A stretch of DNA of 64,000 nt from Pseudomonas sp. TTU2014-080ASC (GCF_001446935.1 NZ_LKKK01000002.1:248001-312000); one strand, 5' to 3'. Positions 43,860 to 54,244 are shown, counted from the stretch's first letter. Made by a program: numbers and translations. The notes: a model not told the origin generated them from the sequence alone.

Positions 43860-45500
43860 ATGAACGGCATCAACCCCTTCGAGTACGGCATGCCGCGCGA
43901 GGCTGCCAACTTCCAGGCCCTGACGCCCCTGAGTTTTATTGAGCGGGCGGCCACGGTGTATCCCGATCGTCTTGCCATCATCCACGGCCCACAGCGGCAA
44001 ACGTGGGCGCAGACCTATGCACGTTGTATTCGTCTGGCCTCTGCGCTGCACCAGCGCGGTATTGCCCAAGGCGATACGGTGGCGTATCTGGCCCCCAACG
44101 GCCCGGCACTGTTTGAGGCGCATTTCGGTGTGCCGATGTGCGGTGCGGTGCTCAACGCCATCAACACCCGTCTCGACGCCGAAGCCATCGCCTTTATCCT
44201 CCAGCATGGTGAAGCCAAAGTGCTGGTTGTGGATAAAGAGTTCGGTGAGCTGGCCCAGCGTGTGATCAGCCATCTGCCGCAACCGCCGCTGGTGGTGGGC
44301 ATTGATGATCCGCTGTACGAGCAGGGCCAGTTGATCGGCCAGATCGAGTACGAGGCGCTGCTGGCTGAAGGGGACGAAAACTATGCCTGGCCGATGCCGC
44401 AGGATGAGTGGCAGGCCATCAGCCTCAACTACACCTCCGGCACCACCGGCAACCCGAAAGGGGTGGTGTATCACCATCGCGGTGCGCATTTGAACGCGCT
44501 GTCCAACGCGATGAGCTGGGATATGACCCGCTTCCCGGTATACCTGTGGACGCTGCCGCTGTTCCATTGCAACGGTTGGTGCTTCCCGTGGGCGCTGGCG
44601 GCGTTTATCGGCACCAGCGTGACCCTGCGCCATGTCCGGGCTGAGCTGATCTATCCGCTGATTGCCGAGCATAAGGTCGATCACTTCTGCGCGGCACCGA
44701 TTGTGCTGAATATGCTGGCCAATGCCCCGGATGAGCTGAAAGCACTCAAGCAGCATCCGGTGAAGGTGCTGACGGCAGGCGCAGCACCACCCGCTGCGGT
44801 GTTGGAGAACATGGAGGCTCAGGGCTTTATCGTCACCCACGGCTACGGCCTGACCGAAACCTACGGCCCCAGCGTGTTCTGCGAGTGGAAAGAGGAGTGG
44901 CGCGACGAGCCAGCCGAAGAGCGCGCCCGTCTGACATCGCGTCAGGGTGTGCGTGGGCCGTTGCTGGATCAGTTGATGGTGGCTGATCCGGAAACCCTTG
45001 AGCCGGTGCCGCAGGATGGCCAGACCATCGGCGAGATCATGATGCGTGGCAACGTGGTGATGAAGGGCTACCTGAAGAACCCGTCCGCCACTGCCGAGTC
45101 CTTCTCGGGCGGCTGGTTCCACTCCGGCGATCTCGCTGTGTGGCACGCCGACGGTTACGTGGAAATCAAAGACCGCTCCAAAGACATCATCATCTCCGGT
45201 GGTGAAAACATCTCTTCCATCGAGGTGGAAGACGCCCTGTACCGCCATCCCAAGGTGCTGGAAGCCTCGGTGGTGGCCATGCCGAGCGAGAAGTGGGGCG
45301 AGACGCCGTGTGCTTTTGTCACCGCCAAACCGGGCGTCGAACTGACCGCCGAAGAGCTGATCAGCTTCTGTCAGCAGCGTCTGGCGCGGTTTAAGGTGCC
45401 GGGCAAAATCGTTTTCAGCGAGTTGCCCAAGACCAGTACCGGTAAGGTGCAGAAGTTCGTCCTGCGTGAGCGGGCACGGCAATTGGCGGCTGAACAGTAA
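43860..45500 (+). CDS. Acyl-CoA synthetase (AMP-forming) in the mhp cluster
   Basis: Ligase of 546 residues. LNYTSGTTGNPKGVVYHHRG is the AMP-binding loop; PLFHCNGWCFPW, LTAGAAPPAAV, THGYGLTETYGPS, HSGDLAVWHADGYVEIKDRS and the terminal PKTSTGKVQKF with the catalytic Lys follow. The HCNGWC motif marks the medium-chain / aryl-alkanoate branch (AlkK, DmdB-like). GGAG precedes the ATG at 43860. Its place between mhpC and mhpD suggests activation of a side-chain or phenylalkanoate acid of the same pathway; the substrate is not determined. Confidence 0.92.
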   Translation: MNGINPFEYGMPREAANFQALTPLSFIERAATVYPDRLAIIHGPQRQTWAQTYARCIRLASALHQRGIAQGDTVAYLAPNGPALFEAHFGVPMCGAVLNAINTRLDAEAIAFILQHGEAKVLVVDKEFGELAQRVISHLPQPPLVVGIDDPLYEQGQLIGQIEYEALLAEGDENYAWPMPQDEWQAISLNYTSGTTGNPKGVVYHHRGAHLNALSNAMSWDMTRFPVYLWTLPLFHCNGWCFPWALAAFIGTSVTLRHVRAELIYPLIAEHKVDHFCAAPIVLNMLANAPDELKALKQHPVKVLTAGAAPPAAVLENMEAQGFIVTHGYGLTETYGPSVFCEWKEEWRDEPAEERARLTSRQGVRGPLLDQLMVADPETLEPVPQDGQTIGEIMMRGNVVMKGYLKNPSATAESFSGGWFHSGDLAVWHADGYVEIKDRSKDIIISGGENISSIEVEDALYRHPKVLEASVVAMPSEKWGETPCAFVTAKPGVELTAEELISFCQQRLARFKVPGKIVFSELPKTSTGKVQKFVLRERARQLAAEQ

Positions 45501-45515
45501 TTTCTGCGCTACCGG

Positions 45516-45551
45516 GATAAAGCCGGTGCTCATGGGAGCGCCGGCTTTATC
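45516..45551. terminator. Long perfect hairpin between the synthetase and mhpD
   Basis: Sixteen-base arms (45516-45531 and 45536-45551) pair fully with one G-U wobble around ATGG: GATAAAGCCGG...CCGGCTTTATC. A short T-rich stretch (TGTTTCT) follows after six bases. It is a strong terminator or processing structure dividing the mhp genes into two parts. Confidence 0.65.
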
Positions 45552-45633
45552 AGCCTGTTTCTAACATCGACCTCAATGCAAATTGTGCGGGCCTGAATCA
45601 CGGGCCCGTCACAGTGAACCTTGAGGTGATGTG

Positions 45634-46428
45634 ATGAGCGTGAACCAGGCAACTCTGGAGCAATTGGCTGCAGCGCTGCGTGAGGCAGAGCAGAGTGGTG
45701 TGGCCATTGCCCCCCTGCGCGAACAGATTGGTGAAGCAGCAGGCGAAGCGGCCTATGCCATTCAGCGTCTGAACGTGGCCCATGCCGTGGCGGCTGGCCG
45801 CCGTATCGTTGGCCGCAAGATCGGCCTGACCAACCCCAAAGTGCAAGCTCAGCTGGGCGTCGATCAGCCGGACTTCGGCACTCTGTTTGCCGACATGTGC
45901 TACGGCGACAACGAAACCGTGCCGTTCACGTCGGTGCTGCAACCGAAGATCGAAGCGGAAATCGCCCTGATCCTGAACAAAGACCTGCCCCGTGCCGACA
46001 CCACCTTTGCCGATGTGATGGATGCGGCGGGTTATGTGGTGCCTGCGCTGGAAATCGTCGGCTCGCGCGTTGCCGGTTGGAACATCAAGTTTGTCGACAC
46101 CGTGGCGGACAACGCCTCCAGCGGCTGCTTCGTCCTCGGCGGCCCGGCTGTGCCGTTTGCCGGTACCGACCTGCGCAAAGCCGCTATGAGCATGACCCGC
46201 AACGGCGAAGTCGCCTCCAGTGGCAGCGGTGCCGAATGCCTGGGTCACCCGCTCAATGCCGCCGTTTGGCTGGCGCGCACCATGGCGCGTCTGGGTGATC
46301 CGCTGCGTGCCGGCGACATCATCCTCACCGGCGCACTGGGGCCAATGGTTGGCGTCAGCGCAGGTGACCGTTTTGAGGCTGTGATCGAAGGCGTTGGCCA
46401 GGTTGCAGTGAATTTTTCGGCCGAGTAA
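45634..46428 (+). CDS. mhpD: 2-keto-4-pentenoate hydratase
   Basis: Metal-dependent hydratase of 264 residues converting 2-hydroxypenta-2,4-dienoate to 4-hydroxy-2-oxovalerate. [32 protein letters not shown] and [10 protein letters not shown] with the E-x-E metal ligands match MhpD/Bph[17 protein letters not shown] and [20 protein letters not shown] follow. The ATG at 45634 has GAGG 7 bases upstream; a GTG just before it is the alternative. It leads the second half of the lower pathway. Confidence 0.94.
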   Translation: MSVNQATLEQLAAALREAEQSGVAIAPLREQIGEAAGEAAYAIQRLNVAHAVAAGRRIVGRKIGLTNPKVQAQLGVDQPDFGTLFADMCYGDNETVPFTSVLQPKIEAEIALILNKDLPRADTTFADVMDAAGYVVPALEIVGSRVAGWNIKFVDTVADNASSGCFVLGGPAVPFAGTDLRKAAMSMTRNGEVASSGSGAECLGHPLNAAVWLARTMARLGDPLRAGDIILTGALGPMVGVSAGDRFEAVIEGVGQVAVNFSAE

Positions 46429-46458
46429 TCGGCAGCTCCACGTAAAGAGCGCATCAGC

Positions 46459-47400
46459 ATGAAGAAACTGAAAGTCGCCATCATCGGTTCCGGCAACATC
46501 GGCACCGACCTGATGATCAAGATCATGCGTCATGGCAAGCACCTGGAAATGGGCGCCATGGTCGGCATCGACCCTAACTCCGACGGCCTGGCCCGTGCTG
46601 CGCGTCTGGGCGTTGCCACCACCCACGAAGGCGTGGTCGGCCTGACCAAGATGGACGTGTTCAAAGACATCGATTTCGTCTTCGATGCCACCAGCGCGTC
46701 TGCCCACGTCAAAAACGACGAATACCTGCGTTCGATCAAGCCGGGCATCCGCCTGATCGACCTGACTCCGGCTGCGATTGGCCCGTACTGCGTGCCGGTG
46801 GTCAACGGTGCTGAGCACGTCGATAAGCTCAACGTGAACATGGTCACCTGCGGTGGCCAGGCGACTATTCCGATGGTCGCAGCGGTTTCCCGCGTGGCTA
46901 AAGTCCACTACGCCGAGATCATCGCGTCGATCGCGTCGAAATCAGCAGGGCCGGGCACCCGCGCCAACATTGATGAGTTCACCGAAACCACCAGCAAGGC
47001 CATCGAGGTAATCGGCGGCGCAGCGAAGGGCAAGGCGATCATCATCATGAACCCGGCTGAACCGCCGCTGATCATGCGTGACACCGTGTTCGTACTGTCC
47101 GAAGCGGCTGATCAGGCAGCTGTGGAAGCTTCCATTCTGGAGATGGAAAAGGCCGTCAACGCCTATGTGCCGGGCTACCGCCTGAAGCAGAAAGTGCAGT
47201 TCGACGTGATCCCGGAAGATGCACCGCTGAACATCCCCGGCCACGGCAAGTTCTCCGGGCTGAAGACTTCCGTATTCCTCGAAGTGGAAGGCGCTGCCCA
47301 CTACCTGCCAGCCTACGCCGGCAACCTGGACATCATGACCTCCGCCGGTATGGCCACCGCCGAGCGCATGGCCGAAAAAATGCTGAACGGCGAGGCCTGA
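46459..47400 (+). CDS. mhpF: Acetaldehyde dehydrogenase (acylating)
   Basis: NAD- and CoA-dependent dehydrogenase of 313 residues that turns acetaldehyde into acetyl-Co[19 protein letters not shown] is the nucleotide fold, and [16 protein letters not shown] holds the catalytic Cys. [20 protein letters not shown] follows. It forms a channelling complex with the aldolase encoded 5 bases downstream. The order mhpD-F-E equals E. coli and Pseudomonas meta-cleavage operons. Confidence 0.96.
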   Translation: MKKLKVAIIGSGNIGTDLMIKIMRHGKHLEMGAMVGIDPNSDGLARAARLGVATTHEGVVGLTKMDVFKDIDFVFDATSASAHVKNDEYLRSIKPGIRLIDLTPAAIGPYCVPVVNGAEHVDKLNVNMVTCGGQATIPMVAAVSRVAKVHYAEIIASIASKSAGPGTRANIDEFTETTSKAIEVIGGAAKGKAIIIMNPAEPPLIMRDTVFVLSEAADQAAVEASILEMEKAVNAYVPGYRLKQKVQFDVIPEDAPLNIPGHGKFSGLKTSVFLEVEGAAHYLPAYAGNLDIMTSAGMATAERMAEKMLNGEA

Positions 47401-47404
47401 GGAC

Positions 47405-48436
47405 ATGAGCATGACATTTGATCCCAGCAAAAAACTCTATATCTCCGACGTGACCCTGCGTGACGGCAGCCATGCCATTCGTCACCAGTATTCGATCCAG
47501 AACGTGCAGGACATCGCCCGCGCCCTGGACGAAGCCAAGGTCGACTCCATCGAAGTCACCCACGGTGACGGCCTGCAAGGCTCCAGCTTCAACTACGGCT
47601 TCGGCGCACATTCCGATCTGGAGTGGATCGAAGCGGCTGCCGACGTGATCAAGCACGCGAAAATCACCGTGCTGCTGATCCCCGGTATCGGCACTGTTCA
47701 CGACCTGAAAGAAGCCTACAAAGCCGGTGCGCGCAGCGTTCGCGTCGCCACCCACTGCACCGAGGCGGATGTGTCCAAACAGCACATCGAGTTCGCCCGT
47801 GAACTGGGCATGGACACTGTCGGCTTCCTGATGATGAGCCACATGATCCCGGCTGAGCAGCTGGCCGCTCAAGGCAAGCTGATGGAGTCCTACGGCGCGC
47901 AGTGCATCTACATGGCCGACTCCGGTGGCGCGATGAACATGAACGACATCCGCGACCGTATGCGTGCGTTCAAGTCGGTGCTCAATGCTGAAACGCAGAC
48001 CGGCATGCACGCGCACCACAACCTCAGCCTCGGTGTGGCCAACTCCATCGCTGCGGTGGAAGAAGGTTGCGACCGCATCGACGCCAGCCTTGCCGGCATG
48101 GGCGCTGGTGCCGGTAACGCACCGCTGGAAGTGTTTATCGCCGCTGCCGAACGCCTGGGCTGGAACCACGGCACTGATCTGTACCGCCTGATGGACGCTG
48201 CTGATGACCTGGTGCGTCCGCTGCAGGATCGCCCGGTTCGCGTAGACCGCGAAACCCTGGCCCTGGGCTATGCCGGTGTGTACTCCAGCTTCTTGCGTCA
48301 TGCCGAAGTGGCGGCCGCCAAATATGGCCTGAAAACCATGGATATTCTTGTCGAGCTGGGCCGTCGCCGTATGGTGGGCGGGCAGGAAGACATGATTGTT
48401 GACGTTGCTCTGGATCTGCTCAAGCAGCGCGCTTGA
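47405..48436 (+). CDS. mhpE: 4-hydroxy-2-oxovalerate aldolase
   Basis: Mn-dependent class II pyruvate aldolase of 343 residues, splitting 4-hydroxy-2-oxovalerate into pyruvate and acetaldehyde. [14 protein letters not shown] carries the active-site Arg-Asp, and [20 protein letters not shown] the metal-binding His pair. [18 protein letters not shown] is the HMGL-like C-terminal barrel end. It is partnered with MhpF for acetaldehyde transfer. A strong terminator follows, closing the lower-pathway operon. Confidence 0.96.
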   Translation: MSMTFDPSKKLYISDVTLRDGSHAIRHQYSIQNVQDIARALDEAKVDSIEVTHGDGLQGSSFNYGFGAHSDLEWIEAAADVIKHAKITVLLIPGIGTVHDLKEAYKAGARSVRVATHCTEADVSKQHIEFARELGMDTVGFLMMSHMIPAEQLAAQGKLMESYGAQCIYMADSGGAMNMNDIRDRMRAFKSVLNAETQTGMHAHHNLSLGVANSIAAVEEGCDRIDASLAGMGAGAGNAPLEVFIAAAERLGWNHGTDLYRLMDAADDLVRPLQDRPVRVDRETLALGYAGVYSSFLRHAEVAAAKYGLKTMDILVELGRRRMVGGQEDMIVDVALDLLKQRA

Positions 48437-48451
48437 TGCATTGCTCTGTTT

Positions 48452-48480
48452 GCGCCGTGCTAGTCACGGCGCTTTTTTTT
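48452..48480 (+). terminator. Intrinsic terminator of the mhp operon
   Basis: GCGCCGTG (48452-48459) and CACGGCGC (48465-48472) pair perfectly around CTAGT and are followed by eight T. This is the clearest Rho-independent terminator in the window. Confidence 0.93.
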
Positions 48481-48538
48481 GCCTTGCGAAAAATGACGCC
48501 TGCGGTGCGCTACCCAATAACTAACAAGAGGTGCCCTA

Positions 48539-50518
48539 ATGCTGTCGAACCTGTCGATGAAGAACAAACTGTTGTTCACCGTCTTACCCCTCACACTGCT
48601 TATCTACCTGGCCACCGTCACGCTGGTCTATCTCTCCAGCAGAAACTCCACTGAAAAGCTGGCTGAGGTCGCCATTGATGCGATTGCCAAGCAACAGGCC
48701 AGTGAAATAAGCACCTATTTCGACGTCCCACTTTACTCATTGCGCAATACCGCCGGCCTGTTTGGCAGCGAGATGATTGAAGGGGAACTGCCGGACCGGC
48801 GAATCGCTGATCAGATGATCGAGTCATTGATTGCAGGCTTGCCTGATGCGGCCGCAATCTGGTGGATTCCCCGCACCAATGAGGTGGATGGCAGTGTGCT
48901 CTGGCTGCGCACTGGCAATCGCCTTAACCCAGCCTTGGATGAGCACCGGCATGCTTTGGTCAGCGCGTTACGTAGCTCCCGTTCTGATCATGAACAAGCC
49001 ATTCCATTGGTGCCGATTAACATGGGGAACACTGAGCAAAAAGTGATCGCCCTGACGGTCCCGGTCCTCAGTAATGGTGTGGTAACCGGTTCGATTGGGG
49101 TAGGCCTTGATGCCGGTAAGCTACAGGAGCGTGTCAGCAGCTTACGCCCGCTGGAGGTCGGTATTGCTGCGTTGATAGCTCATGACACGACATTGGTGGC
49201 GCATCCGGATGCAAGCCGCGTAGGCATGAAGCAGGCCGACAGCGAGCGCGATTTCTTGGGCGACAACGTTGATGTTGTGACCGATGCCGTGCGCACGGGT
49301 AAAAACATGACGCTGCGTTTTGAAGCGCCGGCTCTGTCGGAGGAAATTTTTATGCTGATTACTCCGGTGGCGATCGGCAAAACGGAGTTTGCTTGGTCGT
49401 TGGGGCTGGCATTTCCCAGTTCGGCCCTGTTGGGCGGCGTGACTACCCTGGCAATGCAGCTGTTGCTGCTCGGCACCTTCGCCTCAATCGCTTTGGCCGT
49501 AGCTGTTGTGGTTTTGGGGCGGGCGATTGCCCAGCCGCTGCGGGCGGTGGCCGATACGGTGAAGCAGCTGGCCAGTGGTGAGGCGGATTTGTGTTCACGC
49601 TTGCCGGCCAGTGGCAATGATGAACTAGGCACCTTGGCGCGTGAGTTCAACCACTTCCTCAGTGCAATGGCGGACTTGGTATTTGAAATCAAAGGCACCA
49701 GCAAATCGTTGCAAGACACCTCGGTCCAGCTTCAGGAGCAAAGCCGCACAGCCGGCCAGGTGGTCGACAACCAGCGCGATGAAGTAGGGCAACTGGCCAC
49801 CGCCATGCAGCAAATGGCAGCCACCATCGAAGAAGTGGCCGCCAACGCCGGGCATGCGGCGCAGGTGACCGGAGCCGGAGATGACGCTGTAGCCCTCGGC
49901 CAAAGTAAGGTCTCCGGATTGGTGCAGGCGATCAACAAAGATGCTGAAACCCTTGAACATGTCTCCACACTGGCAGCGCAACTGGATGACGCCAGCCAGT
50001 CCATCGGCACCATTGTTGCGGTCATCAGCAACATTGCTGATCAGACCAACCTGCTGGCGCTGAACGCGGCGATCGAGTCGGCCAGGGCTGGGGAGCAGGG
50101 CCGTGGATTTGCCGTGGTCGCTGACGAGGTCAGGGCGCTGGCGCGGCGTACGCACACCTCCACCGAGGAGGTCTGCGCAAGCATCAACCTGATTCAGGAG
50201 CGCACCCGCACGGTGGTGGACATCATCGAACAGAGCCGCCGAACCTCGCAGAGCAATGTGCTGACCGCAAGTGAGGCCAGTGAGGCGCTGGACAGCCTGT
50301 CTCAGGTGATCAGCCAGGTTCGCGATATGAGTCAGCAGATCGCCACCGCGACCGAACAGCAGGCCACCACCAGTGATTTGCTCTCCCGCAGCTTGGTCAG
50401 CATTGCCGATTCAGCAGAAAGCGCCTCGCACAGCGCTGCTGACGTGAACCGCCGCAGTGATGACCTGGAGGCCAGTGCGGCACGACTCAACGCATTGGTG
50501 AGTCGTTTCAAGCTGTAA
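48539..50518 (+). CDS. Methyl-accepting chemotaxis protein
   Basis: Membrane chemoreceptor of 659 residues. TM1 is at about 9-33, a large periplasmic Cache-type sensor at 34-295, TM2 near 298-325 ([20 protein letters not shown]), then HAMP ([20 protein letters not shown]). The cytoplasmic hairpin tip has [20 protein letters not shown] and [17 protein letters not shown]. There is no NWETF-type CheR tether at the C-terminus. Its position between the mhp and transport operons suggests taxis to the aromatic substrate or a metabolite. An A-rich stretch and hairpin follow the stop. Confidence 0.92.
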   Translation: MLSNLSMKNKLLFTVLPLTLLIYLATVTLVYLSSRNSTEKLAEVAIDAIAKQQASEISTYFDVPLYSLRNTAGLFGSEMIEGELPDRRIADQMIESLIAGLPDAAAIWWIPRTNEVDGSVLWLRTGNRLNPALDEHRHALVSALRSSRSDHEQAIPLVPINMGNTEQKVIALTVPVLSNGVVTGSIGVGLDAGKLQERVSSLRPLEVGIAALIAHDTTLVAHPDASRVGMKQADSERDFLGDNVDVVTDAVRTGKNMTLRFEAPALSEEIFMLITPVAIGKTEFAWSLGLAFPSSALLGGVTTLAMQLLLLGTFASIALAVAVVVLGRAIAQPLRAVADTVKQLASGEADLCSRLPASGNDELGTLAREFNHFLSAMADLVFEIKGTSKSLQDTSVQLQEQSRTAGQVVDNQRDEVGQLATAMQQMAATIEEVAANAGHAAQVTGAGDDAVALGQSKVSGLVQAINKDAETLEHVSTLAAQLDDASQSIGTIVAVISNIADQTNLLALNAAIESARAGEQGRGFAVVADEVRALARRTHTSTEEVCASINLIQERTRTVVDIIEQSRRTSQSNVLTASEASEALDSLSQVISQVRDMSQQIATATEQQATTSDLLSRSLVSIADSAESASHSAADVNRRSDDLEASAARLNALVSRFKL

Positions 50519-50526
50519 AAAATCAG

Positions 50527-50558
50527 GCCACCGATGCGCTTTCAGGCGCACCGGTGGC
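50527..50558. terminator. Hairpin after the chemoreceptor gene
   Basis: GCCACCGATGCGC (50527-50539) and GCGCACCGGTGGC (50546-50558) pair with a single mismatch. The A-run before it gives a T-run on the minus strand only, so on the + strand it is a structure without a tail. Confidence 0.6.
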
Positions 50559-50677
50559 TGTGCGGATGCAGTATTCGGATAGCCGAATAACATACTGTTT
50601 TTAAAGGATTTTTCTGTTTATTCGCGAGCTTTTAAGCGCATTTGAGCGGCTTTTCGCATTGACGCTGATCATTAACT

Positions 50678-50712
50678 TGCACTCGGCGGATAAGGCGAGC
50701 AGTAGCTGGATA
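50678..50712 (+). promoter_or_regulatory. Tandem XylS-type operator before the envelope-transport operon
   Basis: The first unit, TGCA-CTCGGC-GGATA (50678-50692), fits TGCA-N6-GGNTA exactly. The second, AGCA-GTAGCT-GGATA (50698-50712), has one mismatch. They are direct repeats 20 bases apart; in the TOL Pm promoter the two XylS sites are 21 apart. A possible -10 (CCTAAT, 50732-50737) would put a -35 overlapping the second GGATA, as in XylS-dependent promoters. Confidence 0.68.
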
Positions 50713-50793
50713 GTCCGTACGGGCATGGCCACCTAATGTCACCGTGCCTTCGCCGCCCGCTTTCCGGCGGCGATCAACGTGTGGATCTGTCTC

Positions 50794-51834
50794 ATGTCGA
50801 ATATCGCTACTAGTGAACTCAGCCTTGCGCAGGCGCAGACTCCTGGAATCGGTGCCCGAATAATGAAACTCATGGTGGCTTTGATGCCTTGGGTGATTAT
50901 TGCGGCGCTCCTCTGGGCAGGTATTTTCATCCGTCCTCAACCCGTTGGCAGCACCATCACGCCAGCTGCGTTAGAGAGCCGTGACCAGTTTTACGGGCTG
51001 GCCAAGGTGCCGGGTGCCGATCTGCTGGCCGTAGGTTCCGGTGGCAAGGTGTTGAAGATCGCCGGTGACAGTAGCGTGACCCGTGTTAGCACGCCGGTAA
51101 AAAGCACCCTGCAAGACATCGCCACATGGGCTAACGGCAATGCCGTAGCAGTGGGCAATGACGGTGTTGTGCTCTACAGCGCCGACAAAGGTACGACCTG
51201 GCAACAGGCTCAGGATGTACCTCGTTCTGAAATCGCCAACAAACTTAACCGTGTACGTGCTTACGACGCCGGTCTGGCCATTGCCGCTGGTGAAATGGGC
51301 GCATTGCTGATCAGCCGCGACTACGGCCACAGCTGGCAGCGCCTGCGTGAAGAAGAGGACGTGGCGTGGAATGACGTGGCCCTGTTGGACGCAGACACGT
51401 TGCTGGTGGTGGGTGAATTCGGCCGAGTGATTCGCGGCAGCCTTAGCGGCAATGACTGGCAGGAAGTGGATGTGGGCATTGGCTCCTCGCTTATGGCCGT
51501 GACTTTCCGCAACGAGAGCAACGGCGTCGCCGTCGGTCTGGAAGGGATGGTGCTGGAGACCACTGACGGTGGCCTGAGCTGGATCGCGCGCGATTCAGGC
51601 CTGCGTGACCACCTGTTTGACGTGGCCTGGCAAGCCCAACAGCAGCGCTGGTTTGTAACCGGTGCCCTGGGGCGCTGGTCCGCCGGTAAAGGCGACAACT
51701 GGGAGAAAGGGATTCTCGATGAACGCAATCTGGCCTGGCATGTGCGCGCACTGCCGGTTGACGGCGGCCTGTGGCTGGCCGGCGCCAATATCGGCCATTG
51801 GGACGGAAAAACCTGGTCCCTGTTGCAGCCCTGA
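50794..51834 (+). CDS. YCF48/BNR-type beta-propeller protein of the envelope module
   Basis: Protein of 346 residues starting at the ATG at 50794. One membrane anchor lies at about 26-46 (LMVALMPWVIIAALLWAGIF). A periplasmic beta-propeller follows, built from repeats such as VAVGNDGVVLYSADKGTTWQ, ISRDYGHSWQRL and LETTDGGLSWIA; these are BNR/Asp-box repeats of the YCF48 (HCF136-like) family. It is the first gene of a four-gene operon with an RND transporter, a DUF1302 barrel and a DUF1329 protein. It is probably a periplasmic assembly or scaffold part of that system. Confidence 0.85.
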   Translation: MSNIATSELSLAQAQTPGIGARIMKLMVALMPWVIIAALLWAGIFIRPQPVGSTITPAALESRDQFYGLAKVPGADLLAVGSGGKVLKIAGDSSVTRVSTPVKSTLQDIATWANGNAVAVGNDGVVLYSADKGTTWQQAQDVPRSEIANKLNRVRAYDAGLAIAAGEMGALLISRDYGHSWQRLREEEDVAWNDVALLDADTLLVVGEFGRVIRGSLSGNDWQEVDVGIGSSLMAVTFRNESNGVAVGLEGMVLETTDGGLSWIARDSGLRDHLFDVAWQAQQQRWFVTGALGRWSAGKGDNWEKGILDERNLAWHVRALPVDGGLWLAGANIGHWDGKTWSLLQP

Positions 51835-51868
51835 CGCCCATTTTGCCTAACGCAAGCGAGAGTTTTCC

Positions 51869-54244
51869 ATGATCGAACGTATTGCCGAATTTTGCATCCG
51901 GCGCCGCAATTGGGTGGCCAGCAGCCTGCTGTTGGTGACGCTGATTCTCGGCTGGTTTGCCCTGCACGTTGAAGTACGCACTGTCTTCGAAGACATGCTG
52001 CCAACGCGCCACGAGTACATCAAAACCCACAACGAGTTCAAAGACACCTTTGGCGGTTCAAACATGGTCACCATCATGTTCGAGGCCAAAGAGGGCGACA
52101 TTTTCCAGAAGGAATTGCTGGATAAAGTCCGCACGGTGACCTTGGGCTTGCGTGAAGTCTCTGCAGTTAACCAGTACCAGATCACCTCGCTGGCCTCCAA
52201 GAAGCTCAAAGAAGTGCGCGCCAGCACCATGGGCATCGCCAGCGTGCCACTGATGTGGCCGGATCTGCCGGCTACGGCAGAGGAGATGGATGCGCTGAAA
52301 CAGGCGGTGCTGCGTAACCCGCTGGTGTATGGCCCGTATGTATCCCGTGATCTGAAAGCTACGCTGGTGACGGTCGACTTTATCGACGAACAGGTGGAAT
52401 ACGGCACCGTATTCAAAGAAATACGCGCGCTGATTAACAGCGTCGAGGACGACAGTGTCAGCGTTCACATCGTCGGTGACCCGATCCTGTTCGGCTGGGT
52501 CGGCCATTACCTGCCGGAAACCGTGCAGCTGGTGGCCGCTGCGCTGACGTTGACCCTGTTCATGCTGTTTGTGTTGTTGCGGACCTGGCGTGGTGTGCTT
52601 CTGCCAATGCTGGCCGGTGCAGTGAGTGCGTCGTGGGCGCTGGGTATCTGCCGCCTGCTCGACATCAACTTCGAGCCGCTGGTGATTGTGGTGGCGATGT
52701 TGATCACCTCCCGAGCGGTCTCGCACTCGGTGCAGATCGTTAACCGCTTCGACGATGAGCTGGAAATCCTCCCGCCGGGCGCAGACACCGGCCGTATTGC
52801 CGCAAAAGTGGCGCTGGCTGATCTGTTCCGTCCAGGCATGCTGGGAGTGATCGCTGATGCTGCAGTGATGGCGGTGGTGGCCCTGAGCCCGATCCCGATG
52901 CTGCAAAAGCTGACCGTTCTGGCTTGCGTGTGGGTCGCCACGCTGACCATCAGTGCAGTGATCCTGACCCCGGTGATGCTCTCGTACATCCGCAAGCCGC
53001 ACGGCTGGGTGCACCCGATCAACTGCATTCCTGCGCTGAGTAAAGTGCTGGATCTGGCCACGCGTGTCAGCTTGTCCCGTGGTCGTTATGTGGTTCTGGC
53101 CGGTTCACTGCTGGTGGTGATCTGCACTGGTCTTTATTCGCTGAACATGAAAATTGGTGATGCCAACCCTGGTTCGCCGATTCTGTGGCCAGAATCCACC
53201 TACAACGTCGACTCTGCTGCGATCAACGAGCGCTTCGAAGGCGTGGACCGCATGTTTGTGGTGCTCGGTGACGAAGACAACCGTGGTTTTGTGCGCAGCA
53301 CCGAAGCCCTGCAGGCCATGAACGGTTTGCAGCGCTTTATGGAGGCACAGCCGGAAGTGGGTGGCTCGATCTCGTTGGCGGATGTGATCCCGCAAATGAA
53401 CGCCAGCCTGCGCGAAGGTAACCCCCGTTATCTGGAAATCGGCAGCAGTGACGCGGTCAACGGCAGTCTGGTGGCTATGCTCGACTCCGTATCTGAGCCG
53501 GGCGACCTGTCGCGCTTTGCTGATGAGCAATACGCCAACGGCGCGGTCACTCTGATGTTCCGTGACCGCCAGGGCGAGACCATCCGCACTGCTGTGGCAC
53601 GGGTTAAGGAATACATCGACAGCCATCCGCTGACCACTGGCCAGTGGCAACTGGCGGGCGGCCAGATTGGTGTGATGGCGGCGGTCAACGAAATCATCCT
53701 GGCCAGCCAGATTGAGGCTGTGGCCCTGGCGCTGATGGTGCTGGCGGTGATTTGTACCGTGGTTTACCGCGCCAGCATCGCCGGCATGGTGTTCATGGTG
53801 CCGGTGATCATTTCCAACATGGTCACCTACGCCTACATGACCTGGCAGGACATCGGCATGAGCATCAACACCGTGCCGGTTGCCGCCCTCGGCATTGGTC
53901 TGGGTGTGGATTACGCGTTCTACATCGCCGACCGCATCAAAGAAGAAGTCGCCCACGGCAAATCGCCGGAAGAGGCAGTGCGCATCTCGCTGCACACCGC
54001 AGGTATGGGCGTCATCGTGACTGCCAGCGTACTGATCGTAGCGACCCTGTTGTGGTGGCTGTCGTCCCTGCGCTTCCAGGCCGAGATGGGTCTGTTGATG
54101 GCGATCTGGCTCAGCGTTTCTGCATTCAGCTCGCTGTTTGTCATGCCAGCCCTGCTCTACGTGTTCCGCCCGCGCTTCATTTTTGGCGATGGGCAACCGG
54201 CGCCGGCCGCCGAAAAGCCGAACTCCTCGTTTCAGATGGCTTGA
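51869..54244 (+). CDS. RND/MMPL-family inner-membrane transporter
   Basis: Transporter of 791 residues with the HpnN/MmpL-like two-fold layout: TM1 (SSLLLVTLILGWFAL), a periplasmic loop, five TMs (VAAALTLTLFMLFVLLRTWR), then the second half with GIGLGVDYAFYIADRIKEE, the conserved Asp-containing MMPL/SSD helix. It is shorter than tripartite drug-efflux RND pumps (~1040 residues) and has no membrane-fusion partner nearby. Relatives move hydrophobic lipids or steroids. It is co-directional with YCF48, DUF1302 and DUF1329 genes. Confidence 0.9.
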   Translation: MIERIAEFCIRRRNWVASSLLLVTLILGWFALHVEVRTVFEDMLPTRHEYIKTHNEFKDTFGGSNMVTIMFEAKEGDIFQKELLDKVRTVTLGLREVSAVNQYQITSLASKKLKEVRASTMGIASVPLMWPDLPATAEEMDALKQAVLRNPLVYGPYVSRDLKATLVTVDFIDEQVEYGTVFKEIRALINSVEDDSVSVHIVGDPILFGWVGHYLPETVQLVAAALTLTLFMLFVLLRTWRGVLLPMLAGAVSASWALGICRLLDINFEPLVIVVAMLITSRAVSHSVQIVNRFDDELEILPPGADTGRIAAKVALADLFRPGMLGVIADAAVMAVVALSPIPMLQKLTVLACVWVATLTISAVILTPVMLSYIRKPHGWVHPINCIPALSKVLDLATRVSLSRGRYVVLAGSLLVVICTGLYSLNMKIGDANPGSPILWPESTYNVDSAAINERFEGVDRMFVVLGDEDNRGFVRSTEALQAMNGLQRFMEAQPEVGGSISLADVIPQMNASLREGNPRYLEIGSSDAVNGSLVAMLDSVSEPGDLSRFADEQYANGAVTLMFRDRQGETIRTAVARVKEYIDSHPLTTGQWQLAGGQIGVMAAVNEIILASQIEAVALALMVLAVICTVVYRASIAGMVFMVPVIISNMVTYAYMTWQDIGMSINTVPVAALGIGLGVDYAFYIADRIKEEVAHGKSPEEAVRISLHTAGMGVIVTASVLIVATLLWWLSSLRFQAEMGLLMAIWLSVSAFSSLFVMPALLYVFRPRFIFGDGQPAPAAEKPNSSFQMA

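Noticed and set aside
43785..45533. 582-codon antisense frame over the acyl-CoA synthetase gene
   Set aside because: Shadow of a gene with full motif support; no ribosome site or domain.
48436..48539. XylS-like element before the chemoreceptor, and before the MDR gene (57181-57313)
   Set aside because: TGCA occurs near the chemoreceptor but no GGNTA follows at the right distance; none is found before the MDR gene.
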